The translations under genes and the position numbers were made by a program. A stretch of DNA of 64,000 nucleotides, from positions 5,684,001-5,748,000 of the forward strand of contig NZ_JASTWJ010000001.1 of the NCBI RefSeq assembly GCF_030499515.1, in the 5' to 3' direction. This document shows, in pieces, positions 1 through 8,893 of the stretch. Source of the stretch: Streptomyces sp. DT2A-34. GTDB taxonomy: Bacteria > Actinomycetota > Actinomycetes > Streptomycetales > Streptomycetaceae. Position 1 is the stretch's first letter. Each line of letters opens with the position of its first letter. The notes under the pieces were generated by a model, which was given only the letters and a program-made list of their open reading frames with translations, was not told the origin of the DNA and did no database searches.

Positions 1-396
1 GCGCTCGGGCCTCATCCGGATGAGCACACTCTCGCCGTGGTTCTTCAGGGAGAACTCCACGTAGGAGTCGACCGTCTCGGCCGGCAAGTAGCGAGCCGAC
101 ATTTCCCGGAGCTGCTCGACGGTGCCGGTGGTCGTCTCGACGACCGGTCCCTCCACCGACACGTACCGGAGGGTCGGTTCGAGCCGGTCGACCATCAGCG
201 AGAACCGGCCCGCCGCCTGGATCAGCTGGTTCTTCCGGGAGTCGGGCCCGGTCAGGATCCATACGTCGCCGCCGGGCTCGTACTGGTACCAGATCGGCAC
301 GGTGAGCGGGGCGCGTCCCGCACCCGCGTCGACGGCAAGCGCGGCGATGTGGGGCTCGGACAGGAACTGTTCACGCTGTTCGCGGGTCAGGGCCAT
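1..396 (-). CDS. PPOX-type F420/FMN split-barrel protein (3' end outside window)
   Basis: The first 132 codons of a minus-strand gene run off the left edge. The protein starts MALTREQREQFLSEPHIAAL, followed by a stretch with PIWYQYEPGGDVWILT and TGPDSRKNQLI. This is typical of the pyridoxamine-5'-phosphate-oxidase-like split barrel, whose actinobacterial members often bind F420 and act as reductases or cofactor carriers. The ATG at 396-394 follows a GAGAGGAAA ribosome site. The gene begins 38 bp after the thiolase-like stop at 435, so both are probably one transcript read from site A near 1652. The substrate is unknown. FMN rather than F420 use cannot be excluded because the C-terminus is missing. 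Confidence 0.8.
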   Translation of the reverse strand, partial: MALTREQREQFLSEPHIAALAVDAGAGRAPLTVPIWYQYEPGGDVWILTGPDSRKNQLIQAAGRFSLMVDRLEPTLRYVSVEGPVVETTTGTVEQLREMSARYLPAETVDSYVEFSLKNHGESVLIRMRPER

Positions 397-434
397 GCCT
401 GTTTCCTCTCGATGTGCTCTCGACAGTCTCAATC

Positions 435-1607
435 TCAATCCCTCCCCAGCACCAACGTCCCCGACGAGCAGAACCATCCCCCGGTCGCCGAAGCGACCGC
501 CAACCGCGGCAACTCCCCTCCCTGTCCCCGCACTTGACGATCCCCGCCCTCCCCCCGCAACTGCCGCACCGCCTCCACCAGAAGGAACAGCCCCCGCATC
601 CCGGGATGTTGGGCCGACAGCCCGCCCCCGTCCGTGTTGACCGGCAGCTCCCCGCCCCGCACCAGCAGCCGCCCCTTCTCCACGAACGCCCCGCCCTCGC
701 CCTTCCCGCAGAAGCCGAGGTCCTCCAGGGTCACCAGGGTCATGTAGGTGAAGGCGTCGTAGATCTCCGCGAAGTCGATCTCCTGCGGCCGCACCCCGGC
801 CCGCTCGAAGGCGAGCCGCCCGCTGACCGCCGCCGGGCCGACCGTGAAGTCGGGCCACTCGGACATCGCGGCGTGCGAGACGTGCTCCCCGGCGCCGAGC
901 ACCCACACCGGTGCCGTACGGCAGTCCCGTACGAACTCCTCGGCGGCCAGCAGCACCGCCGCCCCGCCGTCGGAGCGGATGCAGCAGTGCAGCTTGGTGA
1001 AGGGGTCGGCGATCATCGGGCCGGACAGGACGTCGTCGACCGTGATCGGGTCGCGGAACATGGCCTCGGGGTTCAGGGCCGCGTTGGCCCGTGCCTGGAC
1101 TGCGACGGAGGCCAACTGCTCGATCGTCGTGCCATGTTCGATCATGTGGCGGCGGGCGGCCATGGCGTACTTGGCGATGAGCGTGTGGCCGTAGGGGACC
1201 TCGAACTGCAAGGGCCCCCGGGCGCCGAAGGACAGGTTGCCCGTCCGCCGCCCCGCCTTGATGTCGGCGCGGGCCGTGGAGCCGTAGACGAGGAGTACGG
1301 CGTTCGCGTGCCCCCTCGCTATCGCGTCCGCCGCGTGGGCCGCCATGACCTCCCAGGTCGAGCCGCCGACGGAGGTGGAGTCGACCCAGGTGGGACGCAG
1401 GCCCAGGTACTCGGCCACCTCGACGGGCGCGAGGGTGCCGAGCCCGGCGGAGGCGAAGCCGTCCACCACCTCCCGGCCGAGCCCCGCGTCGGCCAGGGCG
1501 CGGCGGGCCGCCTGGGCGTGCAGGGCGTACGGGGTCGCGTCATCCACCCGACCGCAGTCGGAGAGGGCCACGCCCACGACGGCGACTTTCCGGTTCCCGG
1601 GAGTCAT
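435..1607 (-). CDS. Thiolase-like lipid-transfer protein (SCP-x/Ltp family)
   Basis: About 390 residues with the thiolase-like fold: KVAVVGVALSDCGR at the N-terminus and YDAFTYMTLVTLEDLGFCGK near residues 290-310, then the NTDGGGLS loop. The position where true thiolases carry their nucleophilic cysteine reads SVGGSTWEV with no Cys. Such proteins often work as retro-aldolases on CoA-linked side chains, like mycobacterial Ltp2, usually with a DUF35 partner. No DUF35 gene is adjacent here; the nearest is at 10323. The ATG at 1607 is chosen because GGAGG sits just upstream. An earlier ATG at 1631 has no such site. The gene is divergent from the acyl-CoA dehydrogenase across operator site A. Confidence 0.8.
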   Translation of the reverse strand: MTPGNRKVAVVGVALSDCGRVDDATPYALHAQAARRALADAGLGREVVDGFASAGLGTLAPVEVAEYLGLRPTWVDSTSVGGSTWEVMAAHAADAIARGHANAVLLVYGSTARADIKAGRRTGNLSFGARGPLQFEVPYGHTLIAKYAMAARRHMIEHGTTIEQLASVAVQARANAALNPEAMFRDPITVDDVLSGPMIADPFTKLHCCIRSDGGAAVLLAAEEFVRDCRTAPVWVLGAGEHVSHAAMSEWPDFTVGPAAVSGRLAFERAGVRPQEIDFAEIYDAFTYMTLVTLEDLGFCGKGEGGAFVEKGRLLVRGGELPVNTDGGGLSAQHPGMRGLFLLVEAVRQLRGEGGDRQVRGQGGELPRLAVASATGGWFCSSGTLVLGRD

Positions 1608-1651
1608 GCGAGGCCTCCAACCTCTGTGCATCTCGTTGCGGCCCTCCTAAT

Positions 1652-1666
1652 ATGACGGCCCGTCAG
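1652..1666. promoter_or_regulatory. Operator-like palindrome, site A
   Basis: ATGACGGCCCGTCAG matches the CTGACGGnCCGTCAG consensus in 14 of 15 positions. It lies between the divergent thiolase-like and acyl-CoA dehydrogenase starts, 18 bp upstream of the latter's ATG and next to its GGAGGGAAG ribosome site. A protein bound here could block both directions. The size and symmetry suit a TetR-family dimer, but the binding protein is not known. Confidence 0.7.
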
Positions 1667-1683
1667 ATACGGAGGGAAGAGCC

Positions 1684-2919
1684 ATGGACGCCAGCCTCAC
1701 TCCCGAGCAGGACGAGATCCGCCGCACCCTCCGCGAACTGCTCCGCAGCCGCTGCGGCCCCCGAGAGCTGCGCGCGGCCCTCGACACCCCCGCCGGCCAC
1801 GACCCCGCCCTGTGGACCGCCCTCGCCGAACAGCTCGGCCTGCCCGGACTCGCCCTGCCCGAGGCATACGGCGGTGTCGGCTGCTCGGCGACCGAACTCG
1901 CCCTGGCCGGCGAGGAGGCAGGGCGGGCGCTCTGCCCCTCCCCGTTGCTGGCCACCGCCGTCCTCACCGCACCGCTGATCACCGCCCTCGGCACCGAGAC
2001 CCAGCGCGCCGAACTGCTGCCCCGCATCGCCGCCGGCACCCTCACCGCCGCCCTCGCCGTCCCCGGCACCGCCCTCGCCACCGCCCTCGCCCTCACCGGC
2101 CCCGGCGGCGGCGACTGGGCCGGCGGCGGGCGCGCCGGGGGCGTGCAGGCACGGCGGGTGGAGGGCGGCTGGCGGCTGTACGGGCAGGTCGACCAGGTGC
2201 TGGACGGGCACAGCGCGGGGCTCCTGGTGGTCGCCGCGCACGCCGGGGGGTTCGCCCGGTCACGGACGCTGCTGTTCCTGGTGCCGGGGGATGCGGCAGG
2301 GGTCGTACGGGTGCGGCAGACCGCGCTGGACGCCACGCGGCCGCAGGGGCGGGTGCAACTGCGCGATGTGGAGGCAGAGTTGCTGGGTGAGGAGGACGCG
2401 GACGTCCTGGGTGCCCTCGCCGACGCCGGCAACATAGTCGCCGCCGTCCTGGCCTGCGAGGCCGTAGGGGCCGCCGACCGGGCGCTGGAGGCGACCGTGC
2501 AGTACCTCAGACAACGGGAACAGTTCGGCCGCCCGATCGGCTCGTTCCAGGCGGTGAAGCACCGACTGGCGGACGTATATGTGGTGGTGCAGGCGGCAAA
2601 ATCGGCGGCTTATTACGCGGCCTGGGCTGCAACGCCCTCAAGGGGCGCGGGGAACTGCGCGACCAGCCACAACGAACCCGCAGACGAAACACGACACATC
2701 GCGGCACTCGCCCTCGCCCAATCGCTGGAAGCCCTCCGCACCGCCTCCGCCGAAGGCATCCAGCTCCACGGCGGCATCGGTTTCACCTGGGAGCACGAGG
2801 CTCACCTGTACTTCAAGCGGGCCGCCGGCGACGAGCTGCTCTTCGGGCCGGTGCATCGGCTGCGGGCGCACGCCGCCGACACCGCGCGGCTCTTCGACGC
2901 CCAGGAGGTGGTGGTGTGA
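1684..2919 (+). CDS. Acyl-CoA dehydrogenase, with a repeat-encoded insert
   Basis: 411 residues of the flavin acyl-CoA dehydrogenase family, which forms an alpha,beta double bond in acyl-CoA esters. The N-terminal helical part (SLTPEQDEIRRTLRELL), the middle beta domain and the C-terminal QYLRQREQFGRPIGSFQAVKH and GIQLHGGIGFTWEHE motifs are all present. The general divergence resembles dehydrogenases that act on steroid-type side chains. Residues near 316-334 (TPSRGAGNCATSHNEPADE) interrupt the C-terminal helical domain and are encoded by a dispersed repeat at 2633-2686. The reading frame is kept. GGAGGGAAG precedes the ATG, and the stop overlaps the next gene as GTGA, suggesting coupled translation. 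The substrate is not predictable. Confidence 0.88.
   Translation: MDASLTPEQDEIRRTLRELLRSRCGPRELRAALDTPAGHDPALWTALAEQLGLPGLALPEAYGGVGCSATELALAGEEAGRALCPSPLLATAVLTAPLITALGTETQRAELLPRIAAGTLTAALAVPGTALATALALTGPGGGDWAGGGRAGGVQARRVEGGWRLYGQVDQVLDGHSAGLLVVAAHAGGFARSRTLLFLVPGDAAGVVRVRQTALDATRPQGRVQLRDVEAELLGEEDADVLGALADAGNIVAAVLACEAVGAADRALEATVQYLRQREQFGRPIGSFQAVKHRLADVYVVVQAAKSAAYYAAWAATPSRGAGNCATSHNEPADETRHIAALALAQSLEALRTASAEGIQLHGGIGFTWEHEAHLYFKRAAGDELLFGPVHRLRAHAADTARLFDAQEVVV
2633..2686. repeat. Dispersed repeat family 1, copy inside acyl-CoA dehydrogenase
   Basis: About 54 bp containing AGGGGCGCGGGGAACTGCG followed by CGACCAGCC and AACCCGCAG. Its reverse complement matches 23980-24033 almost base for base, and 41074-41148 is a longer relative. 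It lies wholly inside the dehydrogenase gene and adds about 18 codons without breaking the frame. I recall similar short elements scattered between genes in many Streptomyces genomes; no copy number can be given from this window. Confidence 0.8.
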
Positions 2920-3389
2920 TCGGCGCACGCGTGGTGCAGAAGGTGTCCTCGACGCGGGCCTTCGCCAAGGCCGCCCCCCATGTCATCCCCGCGCTCGACC
3001 GGGCCGTCCACCGCCTCACCCGCGGAAAGGTGCTGCTCAGCGCCCAGATGCTGCCCGGCGTGATCCTGACCTCGACCGGCGCCCGCAGCGGGCTGCCCCG
3101 CCGTACGCCGCTCGCCTGCATGCCCGAGGAGGACGGCCGCGGCTGGATCCTCGTCGGCTCCAACTTCGGGCGCACCGGACACCCCGCCTGGACCGCGAAC
3201 CTGCTGGCCCATCCGGATGCCGAGGTCAGCTGGAAGGGCCGGGACATCCCTGTCACGGCCCGGCTGCTGGAGGGGGAGGAGCGGGCGGCCGTATGGAAGG
3301 CGGTGCTGGCCTTCTGGCCGCCGTATGCGACGTATCAGGCCCGGGTGGAGCGGGAGATCCGGCTCTTCAGGGTCGTCCGCAGGTCCTAG
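2916..3389 (+). CDS. Ddn-like nitroreductase/quinone reductase (DUF385 family)
   Basis: 157 residues of the deazaflavin-dependent nitroreductase family. Family features include the LPGVILTSTGARSGLPRRTP segment around residues 45-65 and GWILVGSNFGRTGHPAWTANL around 80-100. Members use reduced F420 to reduce quinones or nitro compounds, usually as small split-barrel proteins near the membrane. The GTG start at 2916 overlaps the dehydrogenase stop (GTGA), so the two are probably translationally coupled and under site A. A second family member lies at 27887. The 3' end lies in a 15-bp tandem repeat. The physiological substrate is unknown. Confidence 0.82.
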   Translation: MIGARVVQKVSSTRAFAKAAPHVIPALDRAVHRLTRGKVLLSAQMLPGVILTSTGARSGLPRRTPLACMPEEDGRGWILVGSNFGRTGHPAWTANLLAHPDAEVSWKGRDIPVTARLLEGEERAAVWKAVLAFWPPYATYQARVEREIRLFRVVRRS

Positions 3390-3437
3390 CGGCGCAGGGC
3401 ATAGCGGCGCAGGTCAGGGCGGCGCAGGTCAGAGCGT
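3378..3437. repeat. 15-bp tandem repeat, four units, spanning two stop codons
   Basis: Four consecutive 15-bp units at 3378, 3393, 3408 and 3423 follow the pattern CGCAGGTCnnAGCGG with small differences. They cover the stop of the plus-strand Ddn-like gene and the stop of the minus-strand LysE gene. Copy-number change would lengthen or shorten the C-terminal ends. Confidence 0.75.
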
Positions 3438-4052
3438 CGCCAGACGCTGTACGAGGAGGAACGCGCCGATGCCCAGCATGGCCGCCCCGGACGTGCGGGT
3501 GACCGCCCGGGCCGCCGCCGGGCGGGCGCCGAGGACCGCGCGGGCCGCGAGGCCCACCGTCAGATAGACGGCGGCGCAGCACGCCATGTGGAGCAGTCCG
3601 AGTACGGCGGTCTGGGCGGGGACGGGCAGGTGCTCGCCCTTCGGCACGAGGAACTGCGGCAGCACGGACAGGTAGAGCAGCAGGCCCTTGGGGTTCAGGC
3701 CGCTGATCGTGGCGCCGCGCAGAAAGACCCGGGCCGGGCGGGTGGCCACGGCCTCCTCGGCCGCCCCCGGCGTGCCCGGCCGACGCAGCACGCTCCAGCC
3801 CAGCCACACCAGGTACGCGGCACCCGCCACCGTCAGCGCGGTCAGCAGACCCGGTTCGCCCGCCACCAGCACCGCCAGACCCGCCACCGCGAGCACCGTG
3901 TGCAGCGCGTACCCGCTGACCAGGCCCGCCACCGCCATCACCGGCGAGCGGTCGCGCAGCCCGGCAGAGATCGCGTACGCCCAGTCGGCGCCCGGCACGC
4001 AGACGAGCAGCAGGTCGATGGCGAGGAAGGAAATGAGCAGTCCGGAGTCCAT
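3429..4052 (-). CDS. LysE/RhtB-family amino-acid exporter
   Basis: 207 residues with about six membrane segments and the family pattern: an N-terminal helix with CVPGADWAYAISAGLR, a central LVWLGWSVLRR, and GATISGLNPKGLLLYLSVLP around residues 115-135. These proteins export amino acids or related metabolites across the plasma membrane. Of several upstream ATG codons, 4052 (MDSGLLISFLAIDLL) is chosen because it gives the usual family start. An Lrp-type regulator is divergent 82 bp away, a common arrangement for exporters induced by their substrate amino acid. The exported compound cannot be predicted. Confidence 0.85.
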   Translation of the reverse strand: MDSGLLISFLAIDLLLVCVPGADWAYAISAGLRDRSPVMAVAGLVSGYALHTVLAVAGLAVLVAGEPGLLTALTVAGAAYLVWLGWSVLRRPGTPGAAEEAVATRPARVFLRGATISGLNPKGLLLYLSVLPQFLVPKGEHLPVPAQTAVLGLLHMACCAAVYLTVGLAARAVLGARPAAARAVTRTSGAAMLGIGAFLLVQRLATL

Positions 4053-4134
4053 GGTGGCGAGATTAGGCGGGGATGGTCCGAAAGTGTTGTCGATGTTTTC
4101 CCGTAACCAGCGGTTATGAGGGAAGATCTGCCTC

Positions 4135-4587
4135 ATGGACGACGTGGACAGAAAGATTCTTGCCGAGCTTCAGCAGGACGGGCGGTTGACCGTGACCGAG
4201 CTGGCCGCGCGGGTGCGGCTCAGCGTCTCGCCGTGCCACCGGCGGCTGCGGGAGCTGGAGCGGGTCGGAGCCATCAGCGGGTACCGGGCCGTCGTGGACC
4301 CGGCGGCTGTGGGGCTGACCTTCGAGGCGCTGGTCTTCGTGTCCATGCGGCAGGAGGACCGGGACACGGTCGCGGGGTTCGAGCGGGCGATCGCGGACAT
4401 CCCTCATGTCCTGGACGCGCAAAGGCTGTTCGGTGAGCCCGACTACCTGCTACGGGTGGCCACCGCCGACCTCGCCGCCTTCCAGCGGCTGTACGACGAG
4501 CGGCTGGCCACGCTGCCGGGGGTGCAGCGGCTGACGTCGACGCTGGTGATGAAGCACGTCGTACGGGACCGTCCGCTGCCCGCATAG
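4135..4587 (+). CDS. Lrp/AsnC-family transcriptional regulator
   Basis: 150 residues. The N-terminal helix-turn-helix (MDDVDRKILAELQQDGRLTV, then ELAARVRLSVSPCHRRLREL) is followed by the RAM ligand-binding domain from about residue 65 (ALVFVSMRQEDRDTV, GEPDYLLRVATADL). The protein probably forms dimers or octamers that sense an amino acid. Being divergent from the LysE exporter, it most likely controls that gene and itself. The ATG is only 82 bp from the exporter start, so the operators must lie in that gap. A strong hairpin follows the stop. Confidence 0.9.
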   Translation: MDDVDRKILAELQQDGRLTVTELAARVRLSVSPCHRRLRELERVGAISGYRAVVDPAAVGLTFEALVFVSMRQEDRDTVAGFERAIADIPHVLDAQRLFGEPDYLLRVATADLAAFQRLYDERLATLPGVQRLTSTLVMKHVVRDRPLPA

Positions 4588-4590
4588 CAC

Positions 4591-4629
4591 GGCAGGCGGC
4601 GGCTCACGTCGGGTGAGCCGCCGCCTGCC
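4591..4629. terminator. Bidirectional terminator between lrp-type and TetR genes
   Basis: A perfect 17-bp inverted repeat, GGCAGGCGGCGGCTCAC, has its complement at 4613-4629 around a 5-nt loop. It sits between the convergent Lrp-type and TetR-type genes. There is no U-tract, as is usual for Streptomyces terminators. Confidence 0.85.
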
Positions 4630-4653
4630 AGACAGGACTTGAGCTGGACGTGA

Positions 4654-5301
4654 CTACTTCGTCGGCTTCTTGCCGGTCACGCCCAGGTGCACCAACAGGG
4701 CGAGATTCGGCTTGAGTTCAGCCTGCTTGACGCCCCACGTCTGGAAGCCCTTCTGGTGCGAGGCCACCGCCGCGAGCATCGCGACGATCGAACCCGCGAC
4801 CGCGGCAGGGTTGACGTCCTTGTCGATCTTGCCCTTGGCCTGCAGCTGACTGACCGCGTCCGCCAGGGAGTTGTTGACGGAGTTCAGGATCTTCATGCGG
4901 ATTTTGTAGAACCGTTTGTCGCCCTCGGACGCGCCAAGGTCGACGACGCGGAGGATCGCGTCGTTCTTGCGCCAGAACTCCAGGAATCCGTCGACGAGTT
5001 CCTGGGCCGTCTGCCAGCCGGCCTTGCCGACCCAGCTGCGGCCCTCCACGAGTTCGGTCAACCCGGCGCCCTCGGTGGCCATTTGCTCGGCGATCTCCAG
5101 GACGGCGCCCTCGACGTCCGGGAAGTACTGGTAGAAGGTCGCGGGTGAAGTCCCCGCCTTCCGGGCGACATCGATGACTTTGACGTCCCGGTAGGGGGAG
5201 GAGCTGAGCATCTCGCTGAGGCAGTCGAGCAGCTTCTGCCGGGTCGCCTGCCCACGCCGACCGGCCACGCGGCCGTCGACGGTACGCACTTGTCCTGTCA
5301 T
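4654..5301 (-). CDS. TetR-family transcriptional regulator
   Basis: 215 residues. The N-terminal helix-turn-helix is at about 20-65, with RQKLLDCLSEMLSSSPYRDV then VIDVARKAGTSPATFYQYF. The C-terminal ligand domain has DAILRVVDLGASEGDKRFYK. The start ATG at 5301 has no ribosome site. Instead a TAAGCT -10-like hexamer ends 6 nt before it, suggesting a leaderless mRNA. It is the only TetR-type gene in the window. It is therefore the nearest candidate for the palindromes found at sites A to F, although its own promoter lacks a full copy of that palindrome. The ligand is unknown. Confidence 0.88.
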   Translation of the reverse strand: MTGQVRTVDGRVAGRRGQATRQKLLDCLSEMLSSSPYRDVKVIDVARKAGTSPATFYQYFPDVEGAVLEIAEQMATEGAGLTELVEGRSWVGKAGWQTAQELVDGFLEFWRKNDAILRVVDLGASEGDKRFYKIRMKILNSVNNSLADAVSQLQAKGKIDKDVNPAAVAGSIVAMLAAVASHQKGFQTWGVKQAELKPNLALLVHLGVTGKKPTK

Positions 5302-5423
5302 GTCGTCAGCTTACCGAGGCGTGATCGGGGCGCGATTCGGCCGACTGCAAATGGGGTGCACGGGGATGCCGAGGCTGGTGTGCCTGGTCTGCGCGGTGCG
5401 TAAGACGCCGTTACTTTGGCCGC

Positions 5424-6194
5424 ATGGCCGAAAACAGGGCATCCGCATACGGAACGGAATACTCCGAGGGCGTTCCGTGCTGGGTGGACGCGCAGCTTCC
5501 CGATGTGGAGGCGGGCAAGCGGTTCTACGGTGAGCTCTTCGGGTGGGACTTCGAGGAGGCCTTCGACTCCACCGCCCTCGCCCGGCTGGACGGCGAGCCC
5601 GTCGCCTCGCTCTCGCGCAAGACGGACGGGCGGATGCCCACCGTGTGGACGGTGTATTTCGCGACCCCGGACGCCCAGGAGCTGGTCCGGCGGGTCCGTG
5701 CGGCCGGGGGGCAGGTCATCACCGCGCCCGTGGCGGTGGGGGAGGGCCTCGGGGCGGTCGCCCTGGTCACCGACCCCGAGGGCGCCGTCTTCGGGCTGTG
5801 GCAGGCGGGCGAGCACCCGGGCTTCGGGCGCCGGCACGAGGTCGGCAGCTTCGGCTGGGCCGAGCTGTACGCCCGGGACACCGAGGTCGCCAACGACTTC
5901 TACGGCGGGCTCTTCGCCGACGCCCTGTTCGGGCCGGACGCCAAGCCGGACTTCGGGCGTGCGGCCGTCGAGGAGGTCTTTCCGGCGATGATGCCGCCCC
6001 ACTTCGTCGTCCACTTCCGGGTGGAGAACTGCGAGGCCATGCTCGCCGAGGTGACCCGGCTCGGCGGGCGGGTGCAGGTTCCACCCTTCGAGACGTCGTA
6101 CGGAACGGTCGCCGTGGTCACCGACAATCAGGGGGCGTCCTTCGCGCTGCTGGAACGCGCGCCGCTGGAACGCCGAGGAGCGCCGGAGGACTGA
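5424..6194 (+). CDS. Two-domain VOC (glyoxalase/bleomycin resistance fold) protein
   Basis: 256 residues built of two vicinal-oxygen-chelate modules, about 12-125 (GVPCWVDAQLPDVEAGKRFY, LFGWDF, TDPEGAVFGLW) and 138-250 (GWAELYARDTEVANDFYGGL, TDNQGASFALL). Actinobacterial proteins of this layout are usually annotated as glyoxalase-like or CFP30-type antigens, with no proven reaction. A TACTTT -10 element at 5412-5417 ends 6 nt before the ATG, so the message is probably leaderless; no ribosome site is visible. It stands alone between the TetR gene and afsK. Function is inferred from fold only. Confidence 0.82.
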   Translation: MAENRASAYGTEYSEGVPCWVDAQLPDVEAGKRFYGELFGWDFEEAFDSTALARLDGEPVASLSRKTDGRMPTVWTVYFATPDAQELVRRVRAAGGQVITAPVAVGEGLGAVALVTDPEGAVFGLWQAGEHPGFGRRHEVGSFGWAELYARDTEVANDFYGGLFADALFGPDAKPDFGRAAVEEVFPAMMPPHFVVHFRVENCEAMLAEVTRLGGRVQVPPFETSYGTVAVVTDNQGASFALLERAPLERRGAPED

Positions 6195-6432
6195 CCTCAT
6201 TTCTGACCTCACTCTTACCTCCGGCGTCCCAACATGCGAACCGGTGCTTTCCGTCGGGTGCCGGAGTGTGGTTTTGTCCCAAGACACCCCGTTCCGCCCT
6301 TGGGTTCGCAACCACGCCCCAGGACAGGAAGAATCAGGGTGCGTGCCGCCAAGGCGGTGCGGTGGTGAGACGCTGCACGGGGTCGCGTAAACATGTCGGT
6401 GGCGCGGCTCGTACGGGGAGGTGGCAGGCAGA

Positions 6433-8808
6433 GTGGTGGATCAGCTGACGCAGCACGATCCGCGCAGGATCGGGCCGTTCGAGGTGCTCGGACGGCTGGG
6501 TGCCGGCGGCATGGGGCTGGTCTATCTCGCGCGCTCGGCGTCCGGTCGGCGCGTGGCGATCAAGACGGTCCGGACCGAGCTCGCCGAGGACCAGCTGTTC
6601 CGTGTCCGCTTCACCCGTGAGGTGGAGGCGGCACGGGCGGTCTCCGGCTTCTACACGGCGGCCGTCGTCGACGCCGACCCGCGTGCGGCCGTGCCGTGGC
6701 TGGCCACCGCGTATGTCCCCGCGCCCTCCCTCGAAGAGATAGTGAACGAGTGCGGGCCGCTCCCGGCCCAGGCGGTGCGCTGGCTGGCGGCGGGGGTGGC
6801 GGAAGCCCTGCAGTCCATCCACGGCGCCGGTCTCGTCCACCGCGACCTCAAGCCGTCCAACGTGCTCGTCGTCGAGGACGGCCCGAGGGTCATCGACTTC
6901 GGTATCGCCTCCGGCGTCTCGAATACGCGTTTGACGATGACGAACGTCGCGGTCGGCACGCCTGCCTACATGTCGCCCGAACAGGCGAAGGACTCCCGCA
7001 GCGTGACCGGCGCGAGCGACGTCTTCTCGCTCGGCTCGATGCTCGTCTTCGCCGCCACCGGACACCCGCCCTTCCACGGCGCCAACCCGGTCGAGACCGT
7101 CTTCATGCTGCTCCGCGAGGGCCCCGACCTCGAAGGCCTCCCGGACGAGCTGCGCCCGCTCATCGAGTCCTGCATGCAGATGGAGGCGACCGCCCGCCCC
7201 AACCCCGCCGACCTCCAGGCCCAGCTGGCCCCCCACCTCTTCGGCTCCGGCTCCGACGACAGCGGTACGGCGTCGGCCTGGCTGCCCGAGCGGGCGGTGA
7301 GCCTGATCGAGTCGCGGCGCGGCGGCCGCCCGGCGGCGAAGCCCTCGTCGTCCTCCGGCCGCAGCGGCGGCCGTATCGCCCCCGCGCCCGCGCCCGTCCC
7401 GCCCCCGCCCTCGCACGACCCGGTGGTCCCGGCCCCGCAGCCCGCGCCCGTCGCGGTCGGCGCCCCCGACACCGGCCCCGTACGCCTGGCCGGCGCCGCG
7501 GTGCCCATTGGCCCCGGCCCCCGCGTCGCCGACGCCCGCGCCGCCGCCGTCAAGGCGCCCCCTCCGGAGGCCGGCCTCGTCGCCTCCTGGGCCCGGCCCC
7601 ACCCCGGCGTCAACGGCACGGACCCCGCCGTGGGCCCCGCCGTACCGGCAGCGCCGCCCGTTCCCCCGGAGACGGCGGCCGGCTGGCGCCCCTGGCGTTT
7701 CCGCATGTCGAACGACGTCTGGGGCACCCCCTCCGTCGCCGACGACCTCGTCTACGTCACCTCCTTCGAGGTCCACGCCCTCGATGTGGCCACCGGCCGC
7801 CGCCGCTTCAAGACGCGGGACGTGGCCTGGTCGATGGCGGTCGCCGACGGCCGTATCCACGCCTCCGACGGCCCCACCCTGTTCGCCCTGGACTGCCGCG
7901 AGGGCGCGGACCTCTGGCGCCTGCAGACGGACGCGTGGGTGTACTCCCTGAAGGCCGAGCGGGGCACGGTCGTCACCGGCACCCGCGGCGGCGGCGTCCA
8001 GGCCTGGGAGGCATCGAACGGCCAGAAGCTGTGGGAGATCACCGGCGCGCAGACCGACTTCGAGTCCCCCGAGGCGGGCCCCGCGCTGTACGACGGCACG
8101 GTGTACGTCTGGAAGGACGCCCGCCTGCGGGCCCTGGACGCCCGCACGGGCGACGAGCGCTGGTCGTACCCCATCGGCGACGCCGCCTCCTGCGGCGGAG
8201 TGCCGGTACGGGTGGCGCAGGCCCAGGACGGCCATGTGTACGTGTCGGCCGGCACCCGCGTGCTCGCCGTCGACGCGGCGAGCGGGCACGTCCGCTGGCA
8301 CTTCGAGGCCCCGGCGGTGTTCCTGTGCCCGCCGGCCTTCGTGCCGGGCCCGGCGGTGACCGGCGGCGGCGTCTACCTGGCCGACTACCTCGGCACGGTC
8401 TACGCCCTGGACGCCACCGACGGCCGCGACCGCTGGCGCATCGCCACCGAGTCCCGTTCCTCGGTCGAGCCGGTCCTGGTGGCCGCCGGCCATGTCCACG
8501 TCGGCAGCGGCAAGGGCCTGTACACACTGGACGCGGTCACCGGGACGCCGAAGTGGCGCTTCCAGGCAGGCGGCGACATCGTGGGCGCACCGGCGGTGGC
8601 GGAGGGCCGTATCCACTTCGGCTCCACCGACCACCTGCTCTACACCCTCAAGGCCGACGACGGCCGCCTGAGATGGAAGCTCGCCACCGGCGGCGAGATC
8701 ACGGGCTCGCCCGTCGTGAAGGACGGCGTCGTGTACGCGTGCAGCAAGGACCGGTGCGTGTACGCGCTGGACGCGGAGAAGGGCACGGGGACGGCCAGAA
8801 CGGCCTAG
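6433..8808 (+). CDS. afsK: Serine/threonine protein kinase AfsK
   Basis: 791 residues. The kinase domain covers about 10-270: P-loop [13 protein letters not shown], catalytic Lys near 44 (VAIKTV), HRDLKPSN with Asp near 138, DFG near 155-157 and APE-like SPEQ. A Pro/Ala-rich linker (about 300-420) leads to a PQQ-type beta-propeller of repeated blades to the end ([40 protein letters not shown]). Sequence and length match AfsK of S. coelicolor, which autophosphorylates and phosphorylates AfsR. The GTG at 6433 (MVDQLTQ) agrees with the known protein; a GTG at 6421 in frame is possible. afsS and afsR lie downstream on the other strand, separated by an acyl-CoA cassette. Confidence 0.95.
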   Translation: MVDQLTQHDPRRIGPFEVLGRLGAGGMGLVYLARSASGRRVAIKTVRTELAEDQLFRVRFTREVEAARAVSGFYTAAVVDADPRAAVPWLATAYVPAPSLEEIVNECGPLPAQAVRWLAAGVAEALQSIHGAGLVHRDLKPSNVLVVEDGPRVIDFGIASGVSNTRLTMTNVAVGTPAYMSPEQAKDSRSVTGASDVFSLGSMLVFAATGHPPFHGANPVETVFMLLREGPDLEGLPDELRPLIESCMQMEATARPNPADLQAQLAPHLFGSGSDDSGTASAWLPERAVSLIESRRGGRPAAKPSSSSGRSGGRIAPAPAPVPPPPSHDPVVPAPQPAPVAVGAPDTGPVRLAGAAVPIGPGPRVADARAAAVKAPPPEAGLVASWARPHPGVNGTDPAVGPAVPAAPPVPPETAAGWRPWRFRMSNDVWGTPSVADDLVYVTSFEVHALDVATGRRRFKTRDVAWSMAVADGRIHASDGPTLFALDCREGADLWRLQTDAWVYSLKAERGTVVTGTRGGGVQAWEASNGQKLWEITGAQTDFESPEAGPALYDGTVYVWKDARLRALDARTGDERWSYPIGDAASCGGVPVRVAQAQDGHVYVSAGTRVLAVDAASGHVRWHFEAPAVFLCPPAFVPGPAVTGGGVYLADYLGTVYALDATDGRDRWRIATESRSSVEPVLVAAGHVHVGSGKGLYTLDAVTGTPKWRFQAGGDIVGAPAVAEGRIHFGSTDHLLYTLKADDGRLRWKLATGGEITGSPVVKDGVVYACSKDRCVYALDAEKGTGTARTA

Positions 8809-8839
8809 CGCAATCGCCTGCTGCTGCCTGGTTCTGCCC

Positions 8840-8893
8840 GGTGACGGCCGTCGTGCCGGCTGCACGGAAGGGGGCCGGACGGCGGCCGTCGCC
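8840..8893 (+). terminator. Probable terminator after afsK
   Basis: GGTGACGGCC at 8840-8849 pairs with GGCCGTCGCC at 8884-8893 with one G-U pair, and inner complementarity shortens the loop. It lies 30 bp after the afsK stop and before the next gene's promoter-like TAGCGT at 8988. It could alternatively be unrelated G+C-rich structure. Confidence 0.45.

Noticed and set aside
4654..5301. Calling the TetR protein KstR or KstR2, regulators of steroid breakdown
   Set aside because: The sequence does not resemble either beyond the helix-turn-helix, and the palindromes here differ from the known KstR and KstR2 sites.
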